Source of the DNA: Hymenolepis diminuta | Taxonomy: Eukaryota > Platyhelminthes > Cestoda > Cyclophyllidea > Hymenolepididae | DNA length: 64,000 bases | Direction of reading: 5' to 3' | Assembly (NCBI GenBank): GCA_900708905.1 | Contig: CAADRB010000029.1 | Location: forward strand, 1,272,978 to 1,336,977 | Shown: positions 1 through 12,272 of the stretch, piece after piece | How the letters are laid out: the number at the start of each line of letters is the position of its first letter | Numbering within the stretch: position 1 is the first letter of the stretch | Program-made: the position numbers and the translations under genes | Notes under the pieces: generated by a model | Database searches by the model: none | What the model was told of the DNA's origin: nothing | What the model saw: the letters and a program-made list of their open reading frames with translations, nothing else

Positions 1-1156
1 TACATTTCCCATTAAAAAGGAAGAATAAAGTGTAATTTTAATAAATTACATGGTATACACGATAAGATAAGCAGAACAGTCAACAATAAGAGCCGTGCTT
101 CAGGTCAATCTTGAGTATTAACTAGTATATTGTTGCAATAAATGCAAACGAATTTGAAAACCCTGGCACATAAATAAAATCATAGGTGTAATTTATCGCG
201 CTAAGTGAGATAAAGATAATTAGTAAGCCGACACCATCATACTTGAATTGAAGCCTAATGGTATACTCATAAAAGCACTCAATATTGGGAATGAAAACAC
301 ATGTCCGATAAATGACCCCATAGCACTCATAAAAATAAATTTATTCACCTCGATGACGATTAAACTAAATTTGGTCAAAAAATTAGCTATCCTTATCCAT
401 TACCCAAAGTATAACATTTTCTCCAGCCGCCACCTTTTTCGTCAAATAAACCATAAACACTAGGGACATATCTATCAGTCTAAACTGTCCAGCAGTCTAG
501 TACCATTTAGATCAAACAAGCAATCGGACTGGAAGTACATAAATAATACATCCGTCCGTCCCCCCCCCCCCGTCCAGAGGGGGGAGAAACGAAATTACCG
601 AGTCTCCCCAATTGTATAGGCTAGATAGATGCCAGCGACGTCTGATTCCACGAAAGGGTCGACTCTTACACCTGGAAAATATCTAATCGCAACAATAACT
701 ATTGTTTAGCCAAGAAACAGGGAAGCAGCAGTATAATGATCACTCTCAAAACATCTCAGCAAAGGAAAATCGAAAGATGGGGAGATAAGATCGACTGATG
801 CAAGCAAGACAAGTTAGAAGGGGGTTGATAAGAAGCATACAGGGAAGGTATTTAGTAATAAGGAAGCAAAAACATACCTCACTCTCTGTAGGCAATAGGC
901 TCTGTGGTTAAAGAGAAAAAGATAAAAAAAATGCGTAGACGTTAGTCTGCAAACATGATGCGTGTGTTAATTATTCTTCAAGGCAAGAAAAATAATAACA
1001 GGTGCAATTGGGGTAAATGAATGAGTATAAATTTAACTGCTATCGCTTAGAAAAAAGCAAGCATAACCCTAAAGATATTTAAATCTGCGGTTGGATATTC
1101 AATTGAAGCCTCCAACTGCTCAAACTTCTAGACCAAAGCTGGCTCTTTACAACTAT
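1..1156. other. Non-coding stretch downstream of the visible GRAM-gene exons
   Basis: No convincing exon was found on either strand. Further exons of the minus-strand GRAM gene (for example a VASt-domain exon) would be expected to the left, but none could be placed here, so this is read as intron or as the gene's downstream part. It holds a run of 12 C at 560-571, followed within about ten bases by a run of G. Confidence 0.5.
560..586. repeat. Poly-C run followed by a G-rich run
   Basis: Twelve consecutive C at 560-571 are followed by a short spacer and then by five to six G around 579-584. The two arms could pair as a small GC hairpin in AT-rich surroundings. It may equally be simple-sequence slippage; no function is claimed. 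Confidence 0.6.
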
Positions 1157-2517
1157 CTAAGTTGTGGCTTCGAGTAATTTAGACAGACTCACTCCTCCAT
1201 TTCTGCTGTTTTCACAAACTTTCTTGAGGAATGCAAAAGTTCTTTCACGAGAGGAGAAAGAGGTAAAGAAGTATCGCTCCTTATTTGACTTCATTGTTAT
1301 TTGAATAGCGTTTGGAATAAGTCGAGCAGTCTTGGCCTTCGAAACAGTCTCAATATCATCAACTGCCAGGTAGATCTGAAAACATGAAAATATCACATAA
1401 TTCGATTCAAGCCGATAGTATAAGTAAACTAGAGTATATACCTTAAGTTCGTAGATAATCTTCGAATAAAAACAAATCCATTTATCTGTAATATACATCC
1501 TTCCGAGAAGTAATAGTCCATTTTTATTCTTGACCAAGGCGCAGGAATAGTCTAGAAGAGGGTAACAGATTTTGGGAACTTAATTTTTAGGGAATATCAG
1601 TATTCCTTAAAAGAACAAAAGGCAACAACTGATGTATACTTTAGTGAGAGTTTGGATTAAAATTGAAATACGTCATTAATCATATTTTAGTGCGAATTTT
1701 AGAAAGAATTCAGGTAATAAGCTAGAAAAAAGGAATAATAGGTATACTAACAAGATAATTTAGTGCATATCTAGAGACGTTAAGGAATAGATTAAGTCAT
1801 AAATTGAACAGATTTCAAGATGACTTACCAACAAGAAATCTATCAGTATCTACTGGTGTCCCGTCGAAGGTTTTCTTAAAGTGATTTACTTTATCACGAT
1901 AGGATTTTACAAAGGTTTCACGCTTGACCTATAAAGCAAAGGTAAATATGGGTACTAATACACCAATTTCCCATTAACCTCCAAGTAACAGAAAGGCCTA
2001 CCTGATACCAGTTGGAAAGTTTCCTTTTAGGGCGTTCTCTGGATTTTTTCAATGAATAGGCATAGGATACTTCACCATCTCCCGAAATCTTATCGATAGC
2101 AGATGTAGAAGTGCCGAAAATTTGTATGGAATGAAAATCGGGAGTGTCAAGAGTTTCGTCATCATTCGATGAGGCGACATGGGCCATCATGTTAGAGGAT
2201 GAACTAAACAGATCGGAGGGGACAGAACAAAGCTCTTCTTCCTCATAAATTCCATCCAACTCACCATCTTCAGCCCCGTTATAAGTGGCTGGAAAGCCAG
2301 AATCAACGGTGTGAACATCTCGTTCAGTATCACTGAATGATGGGTGGTTGCGCGTGGGAAGAGAAGGAGAAGAGTAGCAAGGGGCCAACCCCCCTGGGAC
2401 AGATCTGTCTGATTCGGCGGTAAGGAAGCTGGATAAACTTGGAATACTATCACATGGGCGAGATGGAAGTCGGGAGGGTGAAATCATGATTTGGGTATCG
2501 TCTTTACTATGGGTCGA
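1157..2517 (-). CDS. GRAM-domain protein, Aster/GRAMD1-like (partial, at least four exons)
   Basis: Exons read on the minus strand are 2517-2002, 1928-1829, 1551-1442 and 1375-1193. Each has GT-AG borders and the frame is kept across all joins. The first encodes an acidic, Ser-rich stretch. The next three encode a GRAM domain with the landmarks DRFLVDYSCAL, LLLGRMYITDKWICFYS, KTARLIPNAIQI and FFTSFSSRERTF, which match Aster proteins closely. Known family role: ER-anchored sterol transfer at ER-plasma membrane contacts, with the GRAM domain sensing membrane lipid. A consensus donor (GTGAGT at 1192-1187) suggests splicing onward; without it the frame stops at 1157. The exon opening at 2517 has a strong pyrimidine-AG acceptor, so the true start lies farther upstream and was not found. 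The VASt and membrane segments are not in view. Confidence 0.8.
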
Positions 2518-5096
2518 CTAGAAACAAAAAAGACTGTAATAATTATATTCAACGAGACATACAAGCCCCATAATATAAAACCTACTCGGGATGCAAGTGG
2601 ATTTGTAGGGGGTTTCATTTTCTTACCGTTCATTATTGGTAAATCTAAGTAAAAAACGAATTTACTAAATGATTAAATGATATAAGAGCTTAAAATGACA
2701 TCGGAAAACGCAACTAATTACAAGGTCTGCCAAAAAATAAGCAATAAGATCTTAATTGTAATTTTTTACGAATTTAAATATACATTACTAAAACAGATTC
2801 ACGAAGTGAGCGAAAATACTGGCACCATTTAATTGATCTTCAAGCCAATGAAACCAAACATATGACGAGAAAAACGAAAGGTACTCTACCCATCCAGCCA
2901 ATTACATTAAGCCAAAGTTGAAATTTAACTTATTTATTAATTATGAATTGTATTATAAAATATCTCCTTATTCAAGCTTCTCAAAATAATTTTTGATATT
3001 TGATTTGTTAAGGGAAAGTTTTCATACTGATGCATTTAATATACAATTATCCTACTAATGAAAGACAACTCCCGTTTGATCAGAAATTATGATTATAAAA
3101 TTCTTATCCTGCAAAAATTAGTTCAAAATAAAATTTGATAAGTCTTGATTCTCAAGTTCGTCTTTAATATATTTAATAAGTATCATAATATTTGTATAAA
3201 CAACGCCATCACAAACTCAAAGACTGCATCAATAACAATACCAGCAATAATACTGTACATGTACCTCTGCAACAGGACATCAAAGTGGAACTTAATTTAA
3301 TAATTGAATATATTTCCTCTGTCGACTCCCTATTACGTTTATGATCTACTGTGTTTTGGAATTTAGTGCTTCTTCCATGTTTCTGAGCAGATGATATTTC
3401 ATTTTTAAATAAATTAACCGGAAATATTCTATCGCTTGTCAACTTCCAGCTTTGACATATCACTGACGTAATATGAAGAAGTTAAGACAGAAGGTAAAAA
3501 CTAAGTCATTTATGTCATATGTAAAGTTCGAAAGTGGCCCGGAATACTACCCATTTATTCATCAAAATATAAAGTTCTTTAAAAACATTTTTATGCGTCA
3601 ACAGATATGTTTGAGCACTATATGCGCTTCTATGTTCATACTTGTATTATTTGATGGGGTTCAGATACTGATGTCCTATTACCTCAGTTCGCTGAGTTTC
3701 TATTTGGTTCTGATATGCATGGCATTAACAAAGATCATCAACAGATATTTCAGATTTTAATGATGAAATTAATGGATCCCGTAAGGGCTATACTTTCTCG
3801 AAACAAAATGCGCCCGATGTTTGCTTTTCCTATTCTAAAACAGATGACAACGGTGTAACCGATGTTAATTCGTAAAGGATTATCGTCTGTGACGTAAGAT
3901 TGAAGGAAATAAACTTCAGATAATATTACACTGAAATGAAACATATTTCTAAGCGTTGTCCGATACGTTATATAAGCACTGGATCACAATATGACTCTTA
4001 AAGTATAATCATGCCCATATAATCAGTAACGAAATCAGAACAGCGTTAAATAATAGAATACAAGGTCTTTCCTCATCTAAAAAATGAAAACTTGCATTGG
4101 ATAGCCAGCAGATGTCTATCAAAACCTGGCGATTAAAAATGATTGAATGGCGATAAAATCTCCTTTATAGTGTCCACTGGCGGTTCCACTATGTGTTTGG
4201 GTGTTTGCACATAGATACCTAAACAGGTGTCTATCATCACGCCGAGACTCCGATGACGAGGCATGACCGACGTCTAAGGAAGAAATGTTTTGTATATAAA
4301 GCTGATTTACTTATTAATAAATTGGGATGTCTTCCTCGCCACTGGTCTGCTCTGGCGACATGAGTGGCTTGATGTATTCTGTCTATTCGATCGATGTGGC
4401 CTCGGTAGAGTATAACATGAATATAGGATTGTTCTTTTATTGACTCTGATTAGATAATTACGCTTTAATAAATACTTAACAAACTCATTATTAATTCCGA
4501 AAACAATCTCTGTGTACATTGAATTCCGTACGCAAAAACAAACACAGCACATTCATTCGTAAAATATTGCATTATGGAATAACACCACATAAATAAGATT
4601 GCAGAAATTCCCTTTGCAGGTGATGGATATTAAGAAACCCTAGTAAGTCATTCCATACATTTTAAAATAGAAAGTTTAAATCATATAATGATAACTGTTT
4701 TAAGATTTGGCAATCACTGCTCTGATTAATATTTTTTGAATGGAACAAATCGACGTAAGAATCCGTGAGGTAAAATGTATCCAGCGGACATCGTCAAAAG
4801 AAGAGAAATGATTAATAAAAGTCGCTTATACAAAGCTCAGGGTAAATTCAATAAGCAATTCGATCTTCATCTTTTAGAATCACATAATAATCCCTTTATT
4901 ATTATCTAATCGCAAGTTTTTCTAATTCTTATTGACAGAGCTAAATAAAATGGTTATTATCATTGCAAAATACATATTTAAATACAGTATTCAGATATCT
5001 CTGATTAAACTCTTTGACAAAATAATTGCGACTTTATTTTAGATATAAATATAAGGTAACTATTTACCACTTTCATTACCAAAACACGAAGGTAAA
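2518..5096. other. Interval between the divergent GRAM and myosin genes
   Basis: About 2.6 kb between the last recognised GRAM exon (minus) and the myosin start codon (plus). It must hold the 5' parts of both genes, but no exon could be supported. Open frames at 3209-3463 (minus), 3473-3760 (plus) and 4307-4552 (minus) resemble no family I know and have no clear splice context. Confidence 0.5.
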
Positions 5097-8000
5097 ATGG
5101 CAGATGTAAATATTTTTTATATTAATGATGTTCTAATTAACTAGATTGTCTTCGTTAGTATTAGTGTTTGTTTGTGTTTTTCAGCGAAGTATGCATCACG
5201 AATCCTTAAGGTAGTATAACCCGCAAGGTTTAAGTTGGATTACCCAATATGGTTATATTTTCGAAGGTAGTCCAGTGAATATATATTATGAAATTAAGTG
5301 GATTATGCCGAATTGCTTCACTTAATTTTATAAAATTAAGACATATTGGACTTGAAAGCTTTCAATTTTAGCTTTTTTCTATATTTAAATCGCAATGATA
5401 AAACTTTAATTTAGCATGGGTGAATATTTGCTATTTTTACACCTCCTAGATGATTTTCAAAATAAATTTTGGCATATTTTATTTGATCAATCAGAGTTCA
5501 TAATTTAACCATAATTTAATGTTCATATTTACTAAAATTTATACTTCTACATAGGTATTACCTTGAATTCATTTATCCAAATATATTTTAATCATTAGGG
5601 TGATTATATTTGGATCAAACCGCAAAATCACGGCGAGCTTGATATTTCCATTGGTGCAAAAATTTTGGATATCAGAAATGAAACTTATCACGTTGAAGAT
5701 GATGACGGAAATGTATTGCTAACATATTTTTATCGATTTTGTTATCATTTGAATTATACCTTATAACAAAAAAATTTCTACTGACTTTCAGCAATATTCT
5801 GTCCCCATCGATTCAGATATTCAGCTTATGCATCCCAGTTCTGTTCGGGGTGTACCCGATATGACATCTCTTGGCGAGCTGCATGAATGTAGTATTCTGC
5901 GAAATCTGCTTCTTCGCTACCGATCAGATCATATTTATGTGGGTCAATGAAGTTATTATTTTGCCTCTCTAAGTTAATTTGTCACTTCTTGCTATCCATT
6001 TGCTCCTTCTAGACTTATACGGGGTCAGTACTAATAGCCATAAATCCCTATCGTTCCTTACCAATCTATACTGATCAGAATATGCGACAGTACACAAACA
6101 AGCCAATTGGACAAATGCCACCTCACTTATTTGCCATTGGAGATAACGCCTATAGGCAAATGCTTCGCGATTATCATGATCAATGTATTATAATCAGGTC
6201 AGTAAACTTCTCATTTTCCAAGATAGTGTAGCGGTGGATAGCTAACAGCAAATGAAAGAAACCAATAGCATGCAAAGACGGTTTGAGAATATTTGCATTT
6301 TTTACATGCAGTATTCTTGTTTCGAAATATTTTCATGTTCTTAACATTTGAAGTTAGGCTTTAGTTTTTATTTTTTATCAAAGCTTTTGAATCTTAAGAA
6401 TAGGTAAAGTTTAAGGAATAGTAACTTTTTGCTGCTTCTCAGCCTGAGTATTTTCATTTTTACAAAAATTTCCCGGATTATATTTCTACTTGTTTGGGAG
6501 TGAAAAGTATCTACTGTTAAGGATCTAAGTATCTAATGTACTTAAAGTCCTTTATAATAATTTCTAATAGCTAGCCCTGAGTTAATTCACATTTACTCAA
6601 AATCCTGGGTTCTAATATACGCATCACTACGCTAATTCCTAGGATTTCGAACCAATAAAATAGAATAGTGCCTTAATATTACACGTTTTGTAATAAATTT
6701 TCTTTTTCTTTGTTAAAGTTATGAATTCAATATTGAAGAAATCTAAATCAAGTTTATATTTAAAAATTTAATAAATAAATTTCGTCTTATATTATAGATT
6801 ATTTGAGATAATTTTTGACATTTCTAATTGACGTTTCTAATCGAAACAATAATAGGTATTATTCATTTTTCAGCTAAATCAAGTTATGACGTTGTTAAGA
6901 ATATCGAAAGGCAAAATCTTCTTTTCGTATTTGTAAAACTAAATATATATTAATCACATCTGAAGTACTTCGTTCTCATTTATAAAAATACATGTTTAGG
7001 AGAATTTTTTGCTTTTCAAAATCTCAATTTTTGAAAATGAAGGTATATATTTGCACGAGCCATCATTTGGATCGTTGTTATTTAGTAAAATGACAATTTA
7101 TACGTTATTAATCATCTCATCTCGCCCTAGAATAGATTATTATTAATTTCATACATGCTGCTATAGTTAATTTGTTTATAGATGAAACACATCGACATTA
7201 AACGATTATTAAAGTAGACTTAATGTAATTTTAGGTAACCAGAAGAAGTAGCACAATCAAATAAATGAAAATTTTATATCATAAATATGTCTTTAAATCT
7301 AATAACTTTTAGTTTGCTTTTCTTATTTTAGTGGTGAAAGTGGGGCAGGCAAGACTGAGAGCACCAAACTTTTACTTCAGTTCATCACAGCGATTAGTGG
7401 AGGTGAGTCCAATGTCGGTAGACGTATCCTCGATTCAAATCCCATCATGGAAGGTACGTAAATTTAGTTATGTCGAAAGATAAGAACAAACAATTCATTA
7501 AGGACTCATTTATACTCAACCTTTATAGCCTTTGGAAACGCCAAGACTCTCAGGAATGACAACTCCTCTCGGTTTGGCAAGTATGTTGACATTCACTTCG
7601 ACAGAAAATCGGGTAGAATTGTGAGTGCGAGAATCGAGCAGTACCTGCTTGAGAAGTCCCGCATAGTTCGACAAGCAATAGGTGAACGAAACTTCCACGC
7701 TTTCTACTGCATGCTTGCTGGTATGCCTTCTCATGATAAACAAAGACTCGGTCTTAGAGATTCTCGATGCTACAACTACCTCTGTCAGGCAGGTTCATTT
7801 TACTCTCTTGCTTATTTCCTAATATCCATGTAAGTATTATAGCTCATTTTTTCTGATTCTAGGACTCGGAATCATTAGTTGACAGTCCAAATGATGCAGC
7901 CAACTTTGAAACCATTGTTTCAACTATGCGGCACTTGGAATTTACTGATAATGAAATCGAAGAAATTTGGAATCTCCTTGCTGCTCTGCTCCATCTCGGC

Positions 8001-11000
8001 AATATTTCTTTCTGTGAAGATCTTCACGAATGTACTGACGCCAGCAAAGTTAAGGATACACATCGATCCGAACTCGCTTATGCCTCGAACCTCCTTGGGG
8101 TTAGTTTATTAAATTTTATTGTAATCAGAAAAGTTGGATGTCGAATACGTATTTCTCTATTCCTGCCTCTTAGATGGGTCATATTTGTCTGGAGAAAGCA
8201 ATGACTACAAAGAGAATTCAGACAGCGGGAGAATGTGTAGTGGCCCAATTTCTACCATCGAACGCTTCTACAGTACGAGATGCCTTTGTGAAAACTATTT
8301 ATGATCACCTCTTCCGCTGGATAGTGGAGAAGATTAATGAAGCGATCTACAAGGCACCCTTTAAGGAGGGAAATAGGGTGGGGGATCGTCATACATCGGA
8401 GCATTGGGGTTCAAGCAGTGGAAGTTCTAGTAGTGGATTTTTTACCCGATCAAACACATGGCCTAACTCTCCCAACTCTCAGCCGTCTCCCACAACATCT
8501 AATATCACCTCAAATACTGGTTTCAGCTCCACTGAATCTGGTGTCGATTTTTATCTTAACACTCACTCCTCAGCGGCTGAAAATGGGCGTTTGTCAATTG
8601 GTGTGCTTGATATCTTTGGATTTGAGAATTTCTCTTCGAATAGGTATACTTTCTCTTCATATTATCGGTAGTTAGACTTTTATAATTTCTTTACTTTTAA
8701 TGTAACATGCTAATACAAAGCATGAAAGACTTTTAAATGTTATTGCTGTAGTTAAAATAGGTTAGAAACAGTCATTTATTTTATATTGAACGCTCTCAAC
8801 TTTTTCAACGAATCTATTTCGCATGCATGAGACTGAAATAACTCGCTACATTTAAGTAATCTAATTCATATTTGCTATGAATAACCTTTGAGTCCCAAAT
8901 TTTACTTACGTATCACAAGTGAGTTCTGAACACGTATTTATTTGCTCCCTAACTAAATTCCAAAGTAACAATTCTAAATATCCATTTTAGACAGATTCTA
9001 GTTGAAATACTTTTTAATTTCTACACGATATCAAATGCTACTGTGGATACCAAAGAATGGACTAACCTATAAAAAGATAAATATATTCCGCCCGTGAGAA
9101 AGCAATCACATAGACATTGTGGAAGGCACGAAACTTCAGATGTAAAATTTATTATTTATGTGCCCTATTTTTCTATCCCATTTGTTTCTCAGCATCTTTG
9201 AACCTACGATTTTAATGATGAAGAAATAATCCTCAAAAGAGTTACAGTTAGCATGAAGTGAAAAGAATATTTATCTTTTCACCGTCTCCTCAAACAGATA
9301 GTAAAGTGGATATTTTAAGGTTAAACACGATAAATATTTATAAGTGCCAACCAAAAAACGAACGCAGTGATAGTAAAGCTTTGGTCGCAACTTTACAAAA
9401 TAAAATATATTTCGAAAGTTTGTCGTATTTTTTAAACATTTTTGTTGTGACGAAGGGATTTTTACCGTTCTGAGTTAAAATCTGAATTTCCCTACGCAAA
9501 CTAGTGGTATTAATCTAGAATCTAATGTAATGCATTTTACACAATTCCTATGCTAATAACTGGTTAAGATCGATTTCTGGGGGAAAAGTCGCCAAAATTT
9601 AGTTAGACCTCATCATCCTGACCTTAAAGAATATCATTTACATTGATCCTGAAGGATTTTTTACCACTGAGCTTACCTCCAAGAAATAAATCTTTCTATG
9701 AAACTAATCGCCTAATTTAAAACTAGTGAATTATCTCTCATTTACAAGAAAATTTCCTATTTTGAATTTTTGATTCATTCCCAAAATTGTCTAATTACGC
9801 ATACTGAGAATAACGTAACCTCATTTACTCGGAGAGAAAAATTACAATTGGAAGTAGCTGAAAAAATGCTTTATTTTATGAAATCTTTTTATATTTTTCC
9901 GCCGATAGTTTTGAACAACTCTGTATAAACTACGCCAACGAGAATATCCAACAGTACTTCGTAAGGCATATTTTCAAGTTGGAACAGGATGAGTACCTTG
10001 CAGAAGGAATCAACTGGACTCACATTAACTTCCGGGATAATCAAGATGTCTTGGATTTGATCGCCCATCAACCACTGAATGTTCTAGCCCTTGTTGACGA
10101 AGAGAGTAGATTTCCAAAGGGCTCTGATATCAGTTTCCTGAGCAAGCTTAATGCTCGACATGGAGAGACAAATAATTACATTCGAGCGCTATCGACGGTT
10201 GAAACGGTTGTTTGGAGTTTAAACAAAATATAGCTTAGGCAGTACCATTTTGTTAATTGATCACATATTTTTGCCTTTGCAGAGATTTGGAATAGTTCAT
10301 TTTGCTGGACCAGTATACTACAATGTGGAGGGATTCCTAGAAAAAAATCGAGATACTTTTAACCACGATCTATTAGATGTTATCAACAAGTCTAATAATG
10401 ACTTCCTTCGGAAGTTGTTTGAGAAACGGCTTCATTTGGTTAGTTTGATTTTAGTTATTTCTCTTTTCCCGTTCATTTGCTATAGAATGTATTTCCTACC
10501 TAGTTTAATAAAAAATCTCTCCTAAAACCTTGAAATATTCAGTTCTCTTCCATTGATAAAATTCTAGAGAGAAAATTTCCATCCGTCGGCTGATTCTTTA
10601 GTTTATTTTAACGAAGACAGCTTCACTTTTTTGGAGAGACCATTCCGGTCATTCTGGTACACTGTTTTATGTCTATTATAGAAAGAAGTACCGTAAAATG
10701 AGAATAGGTATTTAGTTGAAATCATCTTAGGATAGCTCTGCCTAATATTTGCTCGAGTAAAGATTCACGTTAATTGAAGATTTCTAATTAAAAAATGCTT
10801 CAGTTTTATAATTGTCGGTAACTAGTGAAAACCTATAATATTTATATATTTTTAGCGAGCATTGAATTCTAACAAACCGCCTGAATAAACTTTGTGTGAC
10901 AGAGTAATGTTTAACCTAATGATGAGTCCCTTGCATAGGCGGGACCTTTGAGTGCTTGTAGTAAAGACAAACAATGCTTGTTGAAGTCAATGTACATCCC

Positions 11001-12272
11001 ATCCATTGAAAGTGTCGGCATTAATGATTCGGCGCTTATAATATTTTAAATATGCGCGGTATTTGCTTTATGATTAAATTCCAGGTATTAGGTTTTAAGA
11101 AGAAATAAAAGATTCCCAGTAGTAATTATGCCAATATGGAAGAGATTTCTAACTTAGCAGGCCATAAAGTTGTAGAATATTATTATTAGTGGTAGTAATT
11201 ACACTTATTTGTCACGCTATATTTTGCGCATCTGAGACCCGCCACTGCATAACTTATTTATCAACCTCGTTGATCGATTGTGATTAACAGAGTGACGGCT
11301 GAATAAAACTTTCTAAACTGCCGGCCCTAGATTATTTCCGTTTATGAAAATATTCTATGGAATAACTTTTCCTCGATGACTTCGATGTATTTTACATCTG
11401 TATGATATTTTACTTAAATTTCCATCTTTTCCTTAAAAAGCCATAATTTCAATTAAAAGAACATACTATTAGTAACGCAAATCCCGAAATTTTTCTTTAG
11501 CAAATAGGTTGTTTATGTATCACATTCTTTTATCAAATTAAGGTGAATATTTAAGAAGATTCGGTTGGGATGAATTACTCGTATCTTTTGAACTATATTT
11601 AAAATGTCCATGGTTTTAAAGAGAGTTTAGTAAATCCACCTTAAAATCATAAAGTAAGTCTTTAAAACTGATTTTCTAAATTTACTTTGAGGAAAATAGT
11701 GAGGTGCAGGACTGCCAATTGTATGTAAATGTTTACAGAATAGAAAATGCTTTAAAAATATCGGCGGGATCACAATTCTAAAGGCATAGCAATCAACGTA
11801 AATATATTTATTTGACTGTTAGAAATGTGAATTATTATTTTCTTTCGTCCTATCATTCTAGAGCGAAAATCGCCCTCGATCTCTAACACTCGGAATGCAG
11901 TTCAAAAAGTCCCTGGAACGACTCATGTCAATAATAAACAGTTGTCATCCCTTCTTCGTTCGCTGTATCAAACCCAATGAGTTCAAACTACCCAACTGCT
12001 TTGACCGAACTCTCTGTGCTCGGCAGCTACGATATGCAGGAATGATGGAGACTATTCAGATCCGTAGTTTGGGCTATCCCATTCGCTATGAATTCACCGA
12101 TTTTGTCAATCGCTTTCACATGCTACTCAAACTTCGTGCCGGCGGCGGCACCAATCGATTTAATGAACTGCGTCATAAGAGCCCACAGAATTTGGTGGAA
12201 GAGGTTTGTCGAGTTGCATTTGGCTCAGACGACCTCACATATGCTATCGGATCTACTAAGGTCTTTTTACGA
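5097..12272 (+). other. MYO7A: Myosin VII motor domain exons 1-11
   Basis: Exons: 5097-5105, 5599-5712, 5792-5938, 6013-6197, 7332-7453, 7529-7788, 7863-8099, 8174-8643, 9909-10206, 10283-10438, 11862-12272. Motor landmarks are intact: P-loop GESGAGKT at residues 153-160, switch [11 protein letters not shown] at about 202-211, switch II DIFGFE at 504-509, then [16 protein letters not shown], and the actin-binding and converter region with [22 protein letters not shown] and GYPIRY. Loop 2 between [11 protein letters not shown] and [13 protein letters not shown] is short, as in vertebrate MYO7A. Exon 1 contributes only three codons. Exon 6 is best ended before a GC dinucleotide (see findings). 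Larger introns at 6198-7331, 8644-9908 and 10439-11861 show no further exon or recognisable element. Confidence 0.92.

Noticed and set aside
3473..3760. Open frame of 95 codons with hydrophobic stretches (plus)
   Set aside because: No recognisable family, no splice or start context, and AT-rich composition typical of the flanks.
5185..5210. A 26-base exon-like segment between TTTTTCAG and GTAGTA in the first myosin intron
   Set aside because: Including it between exon 1 and exon 2 shifts the frame out of the conserved GDYIWIKP start, and an ATG inside it also reads out of frame. It could only be non-coding leader.
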